Assembly: GCF_036013525.1 (NCBI RefSeq)
Contig: NZ_CP107853.1
Location: 4,092,001-4,156,000 of the forward strand
Reading direction: 5' to 3'
Origin: Nonomuraea sp. NBC_00507
GTDB taxonomy: Bacteria > Actinomycetota > Actinomycetes > Streptosporangiales > Streptosporangiaceae
Length of the DNA: 64,000 bases
A program made the translations under genes and the position numbers. Under the pieces are notes generated by a model. It did no database searches. It had not been told where the DNA came from and saw nothing but the letters and a program-made list of their open reading frames with translations. Positions 54,102 to 62,798 of this stretch are shown here, in pieces. The stretch's first letter is position 1, and each line of letters begins with the position of its first letter.

Positions 54102-55526
54102 ATGCTGCGAAGGAAGACGGTCGCGCTGTGCTGTGCGGTGCTCATGCTGGCCGGGTGCGGATCGGCGGGCACGGTCGACAAGGCGGGGGGAGCGGTCAAG
54201 GCGGAGCCGGTGGTGCTCACCATGGCGAATACGCGGGGGGCGTGGGAGGTGGAGGCGTTCATGGCCGAGGTCACGAGGTTGTCGGGCGGCTCGGTGCGGA
54301 TCGAGGCCACCCACGAGTGGCACACCGACTCCCCCTCGGCGGAGGCCGACCTCGTGCGCGAGGTGCGCGCCGGCAAGTTCGGGCTGGGCGTGGTCGGGGC
54401 GCGGGTGTGGCACGGGCTCGGAGTGCCTTCCTTCGACGCGTTGCTCGCGCCGCTGGAGATCGGCGACCTCGCGCAGGAGCAGGCGGTGCTCGGGGACACT
54501 GCGCTGACGTCGGCGATGCTCCAGGGACCGGCCGCAATGGGCCTGGAGGGAGTCGGCATCCTGCCCGGCCCGGTGCGCCAGCCCGCGGGCACGCAGCGGC
54601 GGCTCCTCGGCCCGGCCGACTACAAGGGCGCGGAGATCGCCTTCTCGGCCAGCGAGGTGGCCGCTCGGAGCCTGACGGCCCTGGGGGCCAAGCCTGTGTC
54701 CTTTGTCTTCGAAGGCGCGCCGGTGGACCGCTTCGACGGGGCGGAGTTGCAGATCTCCGCCGTCTGGGGCAACCAGTACGACACGGTGCTGCGTTCGCTG
54801 ACGGCGGATGTGGGCCTGTGGCCGCGACCGCTCACGGTCGTGGCGAACGGCGACGCCCTCACCCCGGACCAGCGGGATCTGCTGCGCCGGGCCGCCGCGG
54901 CGGCGCTGCCGAAAACCGTCGAGTCCGTCAGGTCCTTCGAGCAGGAGGCCATCGGCGTCCTGTGCCGGCGCAATGCGATCAAACTTGTGACCGCCGGACC
55001 CGATCGGGTGCGGGAGCTGCGCGCCGCATTCGCCCCGGTCTATGCCTGGCTGGAGAAGGACCGCCAAACCAGGGATCTCCTCGCCCGGGTTCGCGCGGTC
55101 CGCGACAGGACGCCGGTGGAGTCGGCCCCCACCTGCTCCGCATCCACCCTGGCGAAGGCGACGCCGCCGGCGACCCGCTCCCCCATTGACGGGGTATTCA
55201 AGATCAACACCACACTGGAAGAGCTGAGCACGTCGCCGCTGCTGGGCGATGCGGGCGAGATCAACGACGGGAACTGGGGCGAGCTCACACTCACCTTCTC
55301 CGGCGGCCAGATCGAGTTGGCGCAGCGAAACGAGCGCGAGACCTCGGGCCTCAGCGGGACGTCCACGCTCGAGGGGGACATCCTGACCATGCGGCTCTTC
55401 AACGGCGAGCTGTTCACCGTGAGATGGAGCCTGTACAAGGACACCCTGACCTTCAAGCGGGTGCCGGACGGCATCGGCCCGACCTGGTTGGTCATGAAGC
55501 CGTGGCGGCGCACGGGCGACGCCTGA
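54102..55526 (+). CDS. DctP-like solute-binding lipoprotein with extra C-terminal domain
   Basis: A 474-residue lipoprotein (lipobox LMLAGC, Cys about 19). Residues 35-330 resemble TRAP-type DctP binding proteins: DLVREVRAGKFGLGVVGARVW, PLEIGDLAQEQAVL, DYKGAEIAFSASEVAARSL, GAKPVSF and the helix PDQRDLLRRAAAAALP. Residues about 365-474 form a separate beta-rich domain (GVFKINTTLEELS, FSGGQIELAQRNE, LKPWRRTGDA-like end). No TRAP membrane genes are nearby. It sits between two kinase genes and may be a sensor ligand-binder rather than a transporter part. Confidence 0.75.
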   Translation: MLRRKTVALCCAVLMLAGCGSAGTVDKAGGAVKAEPVVLTMANTRGAWEVEAFMAEVTRLSGGSVRIEATHEWHTDSPSAEADLVREVRAGKFGLGVVGARVWHGLGVPSFDALLAPLEIGDLAQEQAVLGDTALTSAMLQGPAAMGLEGVGILPGPVRQPAGTQRRLLGPADYKGAEIAFSASEVAARSLTALGAKPVSFVFEGAPVDRFDGAELQISAVWGNQYDTVLRSLTADVGLWPRPLTVVANGDALTPDQRDLLRRAAAAALPKTVESVRSFEQEAIGVLCRRNAIKLVTAGPDRVRELRAAFAPVYAWLEKDRQTRDLLARVRAVRDRTPVESAPTCSASTLAKATPPATRSPIDGVFKINTTLEELSTSPLLGDAGEINDGNWGELTLTFSGGQIELAQRNERETSGLSGTSTLEGDILTMRLFNGELFTVRWSLYKDTLTFKRVPDGIGPTWLVMKPWRRTGDA

Positions 55527-55533
55527 CCGCCCG

Positions 55534-57036
55534 TCAGCCGCACGGGATGCGTGCTGTGAGGCGCGTACCGGCCCTCGGAGGGCTGCTCACCGCGAGCGTG
55601 CCGCCGAGGGCCTCCACCCTGTCGGCCAGCCCGCGGAGCCCCGAGCCCAGGGCGGGGTCCGCGCCTCCCACGCCGTCGTCGGCCACTTCCAGCAGCACCG
55701 CGCCGCCCATGCCGTCCCGGCCGCCGGCGGGCAGGTCTCGGGTCACGGTGACGCGGACATACGAGGCCTGGGCGTGCTTGGCCGCGTTGGCCAGCGCTTC
55801 GGAACAGACGAAGTACGCGCACGCTTCCACGGCGGGTGGCGGCCGTACCCCCTGCTCCACGGACAACTCCACGTGCGGCCTGGGCTGGCACAGCTCGGCC
55901 AGGGCGCCCGCGAGGCCGGACTCCGCCAGGGCGCGCGGATGCACGCCCCGGGCGAAGGCCCGTAACTCCGCCCGGCAGGCCGCGATCTCGGCCAGCTCGG
56001 CGGGCCGCGAGGCGGCCTCGCCGACGATGGCCGCCACGCGGTCGAGGCGGCGTTCGACGCCATCGTGGAGCCGCCGCTCGAGCCGCCGTCGCTCCTCGTC
56101 CACGGCGGTGACGATCCTGCGCCGCGAGGACTCCAGCTCCGCGATCCGCTCCTGTACCTCCGTCTGCAGCCGGGCGTTCTCCAGCGCGAGGGAGGCGAGC
56201 GCGGCGGCGGTGCGTACGAGGGCCGGATCGTCCAGGACGGCGGGGTCGTGGGAGATCGCCGCGATCTTCCGCCCCCGGTCCTCCAGCACCGTGACGGCGC
56301 CGGTGAGCTCGACGGGCAGCCCGGCCTCGTCCGCGTACCGTCCCTCACCGGGCCCCGACGGCACCCAGTACGCCAGCCGAAGCGACGGATCGCCCAGCGT
56401 ACGGGCGAGCGTGTCCCGTATGCCGGCCGACTCCGCCACGTCGCCCAGCTCCACGACCAGGCCGGTCAGCGGCGTGCGACGGCCGAGCACATACAGCAGG
56501 ACCGCCGCCCCCGCGAGCGCGACCTGGTAGGCCGGGAGCGCCGCGTCGTCCAGCCCGTGGGAGCCGGTGATCCGCGCCGCGGCCCCGCCCGCCAGGACGA
56601 ACATGACCACCGCGGCGGCCGGCAGCGCGATCGAGCGCTGCGTCACGACCGGAACGGCGACCGCGAGAGCGAGCGTGACCCAGTCGAGCGCAGCCTGCGG
56701 AATCCACCCGGCGGCGGCGAACGGCTGGGCGAGTGCCTGCCCGTACGCCACGACGACCACCGCCTGCGACCAGCGCCACCGCGGCCATCCACGCGGGTAC
56801 GCGACCAGCCAGTGCACCAGCGGCCCCCTGTGCAGCAGGACCAGGCCGTCGCCGAACCCGCCCGCGAACCAGGCCAGCCCCGTGACCGCCGCCACCGTCC
56901 CCGCAGCCCTGCGCCGCTCGGCCACACCTACCCCGACCAGCACCGCACCCACCAAGGCGTCGGCCCACGACGGACTGCGCAGAACGGCGAGGGGCACGGC
57001 GCACACAGCCGCCGCCACCACCGCCCGCCGGCTCAC
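55534..57036 (-). CDS. NarL-type sensor histidine kinase
   Basis: About 500 residues. Several N-terminal membrane helices (to about 200), then HisKA_3 with RRLHDGVERRLDRVAAI and an intact HATPase_c (CSEALANAAKHAQASYV N-box; VADDGVGGADPALGSGLRGLADRV G-boxes). GTG start overlaps the stop of the receiver-only regulator (GTGA), so the pair is translationally coupled with the regulator first. Confidence 0.9.
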   Translation of the reverse strand: MSRRAVVAAAVCAVPLAVLRSPSWADALVGAVLVGVGVAERRRAAGTVAAVTGLAWFAGGFGDGLVLLHRGPLVHWLVAYPRGWPRWRWSQAVVVVAYGQALAQPFAAAGWIPQAALDWVTLALAVAVPVVTQRSIALPAAAVVMFVLAGGAAARITGSHGLDDAALPAYQVALAGAAVLLYVLGRRTPLTGLVVELGDVAESAGIRDTLARTLGDPSLRLAYWVPSGPGEGRYADEAGLPVELTGAVTVLEDRGRKIAAISHDPAVLDDPALVRTAAALASLALENARLQTEVQERIAELESSRRRIVTAVDEERRRLERRLHDGVERRLDRVAAIVGEAASRPAELAEIAACRAELRAFARGVHPRALAESGLAGALAELCQPRPHVELSVEQGVRPPPAVEACAYFVCSEALANAAKHAQASYVRVTVTRDLPAGGRDGMGGAVLLEVADDGVGGADPALGSGLRGLADRVEALGGTLAVSSPPRAGTRLTARIPCG

Positions 57037-57440
57037 CCGACCAGCCGGGCCACTGCGGAGCCGCACAGCTCGTCCTTCGGGATGAAGCCCCGCGCAGCAC
57101 TCCGCGCGATCCGCGCGGCACTGGCCGCCCGGCTGGAGATCAGCACGATCGCCGGGGAGTCGCCGTCATCCTCGGCCGCCTCGGCGAGCCTGCGCGCGAC
57201 CTCGAAACCGTCGAGGTCGGGAAGGTTGATGTCCAGCAGCACGATGTCGGGCCGCAGCAGCCGGGCGGCGTCCAGCGCCGCCCTCCCGTCCGCGGCCTCG
57301 CCCACGATCTGGAAGCCCTCCTCGGTCAGGAGGGCGCGGGCGGCCGATCGGAACGGCGCGTGATCGTCCACGATGAGGATGCGGTCGCGCACGATCCCGA
57401 TCGTCGCACGCCCGTCGTCATCGAACATCGGTGCAGACAC
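57033..57440 (-). CDS. Receiver-only response regulator
   Basis: A 135-residue protein: RILIVDDHAPF, phosphoacceptor Asp in IVLLDINLPD, LISSRA, and Lys in FIPKDEL. It ends right after the receiver fold, without the HTH expected for a NarL-type partner. GTG 57440 has AGGA 7 nt upstream; ATG 57428 and GTG 57392 are alternatives. The next upstream gene, a LuxR-HTH ATPase, might supply the missing output. Confidence 0.85.
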   Translation of the reverse strand: MSAPMFDDDGRATIGIVRDRILIVDDHAPFRSAARALLTEEGFQIVGEAADGRAALDAARLLRPDIVLLDINLPDLDGFEVARRLAEAAEDDGDSPAIVLISSRAASAARIARSAARGFIPKDELCGSAVARLVG

Positions 57441-57485
57441 TTAATTCCTGAACCGACCGCCGGCGCGGTGCGGGCACCACACGCG

Positions 57486-58640
57486 TCACACGAGGAGCGG
57501 GCCCAGCTCGGCACGATCATTGACGCCCAGCTTGGCGTAGACATGGCAGAGGTGGTTGGCAACCGTACGCGGCGACAGCGCCAGCCATCCGGCGATCTCT
57601 TTGTTCGTCAGATGCCATGACGCCAGCTGGGCCACCTCCCGCTCCCGGACGCTCAGCCCGTCACCCCCCGTCCCGTGCGGCGTGCCGTCGCGGGCGATCC
57701 GCCCGATGCGGTTACGCTGCCCCAGCAGACCGAGCCAGCCCCGTACCACGTGGGCGTACAGCGTGTGGGCCAGCCGCACCCGGGGACCGTCCACGTCCGC
57801 CCGTACTGTGATCAGACCGCGCGCCTCCACGCGCTCGACCGCTTCCGGCGAGGTCAGCGCCACCAACCTGGCCAGATCGAGCGGTCCTCCCACGGCCACC
57901 AACTCCAGCACCTCGCGCTCCACCGGATCGAGCTCGCCCATCCGCGTCCGCACGGCCTCGCGCAGCGGCTCCCCGATCACCAGCTGCTCCTGCCGCCATC
58001 TCCCGCCCACCATCTCGAAGCCCCCGGAGGAGACGATCTCGACCAGGTATCCCACGTTGCCGCGGGTGGCGTGCCACAGCCGCCGCGCTGTCAGCCCCTC
58101 CACCGGGCCGTCGAGCAGCGCCGCCACCAGGCGCGTGCTGTCGGCCAACGAGAGCGGCTCCAGAACGAGCCGGGAGAGCAGACCGTCCTTCCACAACGAG
58201 GCGATCGGCCACGGAATCACGCCCCCGGCCGGCGCGGTGACCGCCGCGCGGGCGCCGTGATGCCGGACGAGGTACGCCACCAACGCCGCCGACCAGGGAT
58301 CCAGCAGATGGGCGTCGTCCACGGCCAGCACGAGCGGCGCATCACCCACCACGGCCCCCGCCGCCCGGCCGAGCGGATTGCCGGGACCCGCCGCCGCACC
58401 GGGGGCCGGTGGGCGGGCCAGGGTATGGGGCAGCAGGTGAGCGAAGGCCGCGAAGGGCACCTCGGTCCCGATTCCCGTCACCCGGCGAACCGTCCACTGA
58501 CGATCGTGAAACGCGGCCAAGGCCTCGGTGAGCAGCCGAGTCCGTCCCGAGCCCGTCTCCCCGGCGACCAGGATCCCCTGGCTGTCCCGCAGCGCCGCGC
58601 GGATCGCGTCGCGCTCCGCCGTACGTCCGACGAAGGGCAT
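57486..58640 (-). CDS. Short LuxR-family ATPase regulator lacking the TPR region
   Basis: A 384-residue protein with the LAL architecture compressed: ATPase domain at about 1-150 (FVGRTAERDAI; Walker A GETGSGRT with Arg in place of Lys; Walker B LVLAVDDAH), a short middle, and a C-terminal LuxR HTH (LSVREREVAQLASWHLTNKEIA, SPRTVANHLCHVYAKL). The long TPR-like middle of usual 900-residue members is absent. ATG 58640 (GGAGG 8 nt upstream) is preferred to GTG 58655. ATP use is uncertain given the K-to-R change. Confidence 0.85.
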   Translation of the reverse strand: MPFVGRTAERDAIRAALRDSQGILVAGETGSGRTRLLTEALAAFHDRQWTVRRVTGIGTEVPFAAFAHLLPHTLARPPAPGAAAGPGNPLGRAAGAVVGDAPLVLAVDDAHLLDPWSAALVAYLVRHHGARAAVTAPAGGVIPWPIASLWKDGLLSRLVLEPLSLADSTRLVAALLDGPVEGLTARRLWHATRGNVGYLVEIVSSGGFEMVGGRWRQEQLVIGEPLREAVRTRMGELDPVEREVLELVAVGGPLDLARLVALTSPEAVERVEARGLITVRADVDGPRVRLAHTLYAHVVRGWLGLLGQRNRIGRIARDGTPHGTGGDGLSVREREVAQLASWHLTNKEIAGWLALSPRTVANHLCHVYAKLGVNDRAELGPLLV

Positions 58641-58750
58641 CGTCCCCACCTCCACCAGCGAAGGTAGTAAGGAAACGCCTGCCGCGAATCAGGGCTGTCC
58701 CGGTATTGGGCCTAGTGGACGTACGTGCCGGCACCGATGGAACGGCTCAC

Positions 58751-58833
58751 CTCCCAACCCGCCGATGGGTCAGGACTCAACACCGACGCCTGCGACTACT
58801 GGGGCAGCGGTGTGGCTCACGCACGAGGGCCCC
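58751..58833 (+). pseudogene. Decayed 3' end of a glgB gene
   Basis: Plus-strand frames give LNTDACDYWGSG and then, in another frame, AVWLTHEG. These match the C-terminus of the glgB at 48.5 kb ([14 protein letters not shown] ... [11 protein letters not shown]) with the intervening 25 or so codons deleted. The junction falls at AGCGGTGTGG, a short repeat present at both places in glgB, so slippage or recombination between the repeats explains the loss. The rest of 58641-58864 shows nothing else. Confidence 0.65.
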
Positions 58834-58864
58834 ACAGTAGCCGTTTAATAAATCGATTGTTAAC

Positions 58865-59149
58865 ATGATGGGCATGGTGAGCACATCGTCTGAGCTGCGG
58901 ATCGGCGAGGGGACGGCGAAGGTCATCAGCGTTTCGCTGCCCGAGGGCACGGTCAATGCGCTCAAGAAGGTCGCGGGGAGCAGAGGTTTGTCCGCCATGG
59001 TCGCCTCGGTCCTCGAGCGCGAGCTGCGGCACCTTCTGCTACGTGCGGAGATCGATGACTATCAGCGTGAGCACGGAGCCTTCACGGAAGAGGAGCGGGA
59101 GGCGGCGCGGGCCCTGTTCGATGAGGCGACGCGGCGGGTGGCGCGGTGA
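58865..59149 (+). CDS. VapB-like antitoxin
   Basis: A 94-residue protein: a ribbon-helix-helix-like N-terminal part (KVISVSLPEGTVNALKKVAGSRGLSAMVASVLEREL) and an acidic, charged C-terminal tail (REHGAFTEEEREAARALFDEATRR) of the kind that wraps a PIN toxin. An unusually AT-rich stretch (TTTAATAAATCG) lies directly upstream. The start is unclear: ATG at 58865, 58868 or 58874, none with a good RBS, so the mRNA may be leaderless. GTGA overlap with the toxin gene. Confidence 0.75.
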   Translation: MMGMVSTSSELRIGEGTAKVISVSLPEGTVNALKKVAGSRGLSAMVASVLERELRHLLLRAEIDDYQREHGAFTEEEREAARALFDEATRRVAR

Positions 59150-59550
59150 CGGGCACCGCCGGAGGCACCGTGATCCTCGACAGCCATGGGCTCTCGCTGC
59201 ACCTCACTCACGACCGGGAGGTAAAAGTCCTGCTCGCCGAGGCCCTTGATCGAGGCATGGAGATCGTGGTGAGTGGGGCGAGCCTGGCTGAGGTGGCGCA
59301 CTGCCGGGTTCCTCGTGGCCGGTGGGATTTTGCTCTAGCGCAACTGCTGATAGAGCCGATGACGATCGATCGGTTTCGGGCGGCGGCCGAACTCCTCCGG
59401 CAATCCGGGCTTTCCGGCCACAAGTATGCGATCGATGCCATGGTGGCGGTCACGGCTCTGGAGCAGCAGACCCCGGTCGTCATGCTGACCTCGGACGTGG
59501 ATGACATGGCGAAACTCTGCAGAGACCAGGTCACGCTGTTGCAGGTGTGA
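59146..59550 (+). CDS. PIN-domain toxin (VapC-like)
   Basis: A 134-residue PIN-domain protein. Acidic active-site positions are visible: Asp in VILDSHGLS at about 12, Glu in GASLAEVAH at about 48, Asp in YAIDAMVAVTA at about 102 and Asp in TSDVDDM. VapC toxins are Mg-dependent RNases acting on tRNA or rRNA, neutralised by the antitoxin encoded just upstream. GTG start overlaps the antitoxin stop. It lies beside the glgB remnant, at a rearrangement point. Confidence 0.82.
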   Translation: MTGTAGGTVILDSHGLSLHLTHDREVKVLLAEALDRGMEIVVSGASLAEVAHCRVPRGRWDFALAQLLIEPMTIDRFRAAAELLRQSGLSGHKYAIDAMVAVTALEQQTPVVMLTSDVDDMAKLCRDQVTLLQV

Positions 59551-59576
59551 AGGGTCGTGCCGGTGTGCCTGGCGTA

Positions 59577-62500
59577 CTACCGGTGCTCGATCAGGCCCGC
59601 GCCCCGCGAGATCGCGGCCGCGGCCCCTTCCCGGCCCAAAGCGGCCTTCACCGCGGCCGTGATCCGGTCGACGTCGCCGCGCTCACCGGTAGGCAGCGGC
59701 GCGCCCACGGACGCCCTGAGAGCCGCCGCCTGCCCCAGCAGGAGTCCGGCCTCCTCGTGCCGCCCGGCGAGCACCCGCGCGCCCGCCAGCCCCTCCAGTG
59801 CCAGCGCGATGGCCCGGGGGTCGCCGCCCTTGCAGGCCGCCGACAGGCCCCGCAACTGGAGCTCCAGCGCGGCCGCCGAGTCGCCCCGCTGCTCGGCCGC
59901 GAAGCCCAGCTCGGCCAGGATCAGCGCGGCCCCGGGCTCGCCTGCCACGTCCATGACCCAGTCCAGCCACTTGCGCAGTAGCCGCTCGGCCTCCTCCAGG
60001 CGTCCCTGCCGCCGGGCCGCGAGTGCGAGGCCGAGCTCGGCGAACTCCTCGGCGGGCCGGTTCGACTGCGCCGCCGCCAGCCGCCTGGCGCGCTCGTGAT
60101 AGTCGTCGGCCGCCGCGTAGTCGCCCGTCAGCATGGCGATCCTGCCGAGCCGCGACAGCGCGTCCGACATCGAGCTCCACAGGCCCAGCTCCTCCGCCAT
60201 GCGCAGTCCTTCCATACGCAGCGCGGCGGCCCGCTCGTAGTCGCCGGTGATCTCGGCGAGCGTGCCGAGGTTCTCCGCGGCCCGCAGCTCGCCCCACCGG
60301 TCGCCGACTTGCCTGAACAGCGCGAGCCCCTGCTCACCGTCCCGCCGCAGCGCCTGCAGGTCGCCCCGCATGGCGGCGTATTTCGCCAGCACGCCGAGCG
60401 CTGCGGCCGTGCCCCAGGTGTCGCCGAGCTCCCTGAAGCCCTCCAGCGCACTCCGCACCAGGTCCGCGCTAGCCGACAGGTCGTCGAACCCGTACATCGC
60501 GAACCCGGCGAACCACTGCGCTCTCGCCCGGGCGAGCGGATCCTCGATGGCCGCGAACAAGGCGGCATCAGGAGCCTCGGGCTGCCCTGCCAGCATCCGC
60601 AGCCCGGACAGCCACACCTGGGCCTCCGCCGTGCCCGGGGCCGGCTCGGCGGCGACGGACGGGGCGGTGTCCGTGATGGACAGGGCGGTCTCGAACGCCC
60701 GCCGGCCCTCGCCGAGCCTGCCGCGCAGAACCCAATACCAGGCCATCGCGTTCACCAGCCGCACCGCCTCGCCGGCCGCGCCGAGCCGTACGGCCGTCTC
60801 CAGGGCCGCTCTCAGATTGGCGCCCTCGGCGTCGAGCAGCGCGAGCGTGCGCCGCTGCTCGTGCCCTCTCAGGTGCGGCTCCGCCCGCTCGGCCAGGGCC
60901 GTGTAGTAGCGGACGTGCCGCAGTGCGATCAGGTCGTCCTCGCCGGCCTCCCGCAACCGCTCCCGGCAGTAGGCCGCGACCGACTCCAGCAGCCGGAAAC
61001 GCGGCCCCGCGGCCCGCACCACCAGCGACCGGTCCACCAGCCTGGCCAGCAGGTCGAGCACGTCCACGCCCGGTTCCGCGCACACGTCCTCGGCTGCCTC
61101 CAGCGCGCACCCGTCGGCGTGCACGGCCAGCCGCCGCAACACCACCTGCTCGTGCCGCGAAAGCAGCTCCCAGCTCCAGTCCATCATCGCCCGCAACGTC
61201 TGCTGCCTGGCCGGGGCGTCGCGCGCACCCGAGGCGAGCAGCCGGAAGCGGTCGTCGAGGCGGTCGGCGAGCTGGCGCGGGGTCAGGGTCCGCATCCTCG
61301 TGGCGGCCAGCTCCAGGGCCAGGGGGATGCCGTCCAGCCGCGCGCAGACCTCCACCACGTCGGCGTCCGGCTCGATGCCCGCCCGGGTCGTGAACAGCTC
61401 GACGGCCGCCTCGCGTCCGAGCGGCGGCACGCTCCACAGGCTCTCGCCCTCGATCCGCAGCGACTCCTGGCTGGTGGCCATGACGTGCAATCCCGGGGCG
61501 GCGCGCAGCAGCCTGCTCGCCAGCGCGGCCACCTGCTCGACCACGTGCTCGCAGTTGTCCAGCACGAGCAGCGTCCGCTTGGCTCCCAGCGTGGCGGCCA
61601 GCCGCTCCAGCATGCAGTGCGGCATGTCGTCCCGCAGGCCGAGCACACCGGCGATCGCCTCCGCCACCTCGACCTCCGGCGCCCCGGCACGGAGCGAGGC
61701 CAGCTCGACCAGCCACACCCCGCCGTCGAACCCGCCGCCGCCCGGCGCCACTCCCTGGGCGCCCGCGAACAGGTCGGCGGCCGCCAGGGCCAGCCGCGTC
61801 TTGCCGACGCCTCCCGGCCCCGTGAGCGTGACGAGCCGGTTGGCGCGCAGCAGGGCACGGACCTCGGTCACCGCCTCTTCCCGCCCCACCAGACCGCTCA
61901 GGGACACGAGCAGGTTGGTCGGAGGCCGGGCAGCGGCCACGTCCAGCGCCGGATCCTGGCGCAGGATCGCCCGGTGCAGGCCGGCCAGCTCGGCCGACGG
62001 GTCCGCCCCGAACTCCTCCCGCAGCCGGCGCCGCAGATCCTCATAAGCCGCCAGCGCCTCGCTCTGCCGCCCGGCCAGATAGAGCGCCCGCACGTGCACG
62101 GCCCGCAGCCGCTCGCGCAGCGGATGCCGGGCCACCAGGTCGGCCAGCTCGGCGGCGACCAGCGCGTGCTCGCCCAGCCCGAGCCGCGCCTCGGCCAGCT
62201 CCTCCATCGCCACGAGCCGCTGCTCGTCCAGCCGTGCCACGGCGGCCTGCGCGAACGGCTCGTCGGCGAACTCGGCATAGGCGCCGCCGCGCCACAGAGC
62301 CAGCGCCTGCCGCAGCAGCGAGGCCCGTTCGCCGGGGCCGTCGGCGTGTTGCGCGCGCCCGAGCAGCGTCTCGAACCGGCCGGCGTCCACCGTGTCCGGC
62401 TCCACGCGCAGCACGTATCCAGGAGCCCGGTACGCCACCAGCTTTCGATCCTCGAGCACCCCGCGCAGCTGCGACACCTTCACCCGCAGCGCGGCGGGCG

Positions 62501-62681
62501 CGTCAGCGGGCGGGCGATCGCCCCACAGGTCCTCGACCAGCCGGTCGGCGGAGACCGTCTGGCCGGCGTGGATCAGCAGGCCGGCGAGGAGCGCCCGGAC
62601 CTTGGTCTCGACCACCCGGACCGGCTCCCCGTCCGCCGTCCACACGGCGAGCGGCCCCAGCACCCCGAAACGCACATCCAC
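59577..62681 (-). CDS. AfsR/SARP-type regulator: OmpR-like HTH, BTAD, NB-ARC-like ATPase and TPRs
   Basis: A 1034-residue protein. Residues 1-95 form the winged-helix domain (MDVRFGVLGPLAVW, ADRLVEDLWGD, LRVKVSQLRGVLE). About 100-245 is the BTAD (DAGRFETLLGRAQ, EEFGADPSAELAGLHRAIL). Then comes a STAND ATPase with Walker A TGPGGVGKTRLAL and LLVLDNCEHVVEQ, an arm region (LWSVPPLGREAAVELF), and C-terminal TPR repeats from about 680. Such proteins activate secondary metabolism; no biosynthetic cluster is in view. ATG 62681 behind GGGGGTGG. Confidence 0.92.
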   Translation of the reverse strand: MDVRFGVLGPLAVWTADGEPVRVVETKVRALLAGLLIHAGQTVSADRLVEDLWGDRPPADAPAALRVKVSQLRGVLEDRKLVAYRAPGYVLRVEPDTVDAGRFETLLGRAQHADGPGERASLLRQALALWRGGAYAEFADEPFAQAAVARLDEQRLVAMEELAEARLGLGEHALVAAELADLVARHPLRERLRAVHVRALYLAGRQSEALAAYEDLRRRLREEFGADPSAELAGLHRAILRQDPALDVAAARPPTNLLVSLSGLVGREEAVTEVRALLRANRLVTLTGPGGVGKTRLALAAADLFAGAQGVAPGGGGFDGGVWLVELASLRAGAPEVEVAEAIAGVLGLRDDMPHCMLERLAATLGAKRTLLVLDNCEHVVEQVAALASRLLRAAPGLHVMATSQESLRIEGESLWSVPPLGREAAVELFTTRAGIEPDADVVEVCARLDGIPLALELAATRMRTLTPRQLADRLDDRFRLLASGARDAPARQQTLRAMMDWSWELLSRHEQVVLRRLAVHADGCALEAAEDVCAEPGVDVLDLLARLVDRSLVVRAAGPRFRLLESVAAYCRERLREAGEDDLIALRHVRYYTALAERAEPHLRGHEQRRTLALLDAEGANLRAALETAVRLGAAGEAVRLVNAMAWYWVLRGRLGEGRRAFETALSITDTAPSVAAEPAPGTAEAQVWLSGLRMLAGQPEAPDAALFAAIEDPLARARAQWFAGFAMYGFDDLSASADLVRSALEGFRELGDTWGTAAALGVLAKYAAMRGDLQALRRDGEQGLALFRQVGDRWGELRAAENLGTLAEITGDYERAAALRMEGLRMAEELGLWSSMSDALSRLGRIAMLTGDYAAADDYHERARRLAAAQSNRPAEEFAELGLALAARRQGRLEEAERLLRKWLDWVMDVAGEPGAALILAELGFAAEQRGDSAAALELQLRGLSAACKGGDPRAIALALEGLAGARVLAGRHEEAGLLLGQAAALRASVGAPLPTGERGDVDRITAAVKAALGREGAAAAISRGAGLIEHR

Positions 62682-62798
62682 CCCCCATAGCCCAGTCCGA
62701 GCAGACCATAGCCTCGCGCTCCGACAGTTTTCGCAGCCGAGGCAGACCCGTTGATCGCCAAGGGCGTCGTCCGAGCGGCGTGACCTTGGGGAGCTCTC

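Noticed and set aside
52197..55067. Kinase frame extended to 956 codons
   Set aside because: The upstream part is antisense to the DctP-like lipoprotein gene; kinase membrane segments begin only after ATG 53927.
58528..58848. A plus-strand 106-codon frame ending in [13 protein letters not shown] taken as a gene
   Set aside because: Mostly antisense to the LuxR ATPase; only its end carries meaning, as a glgB remnant.
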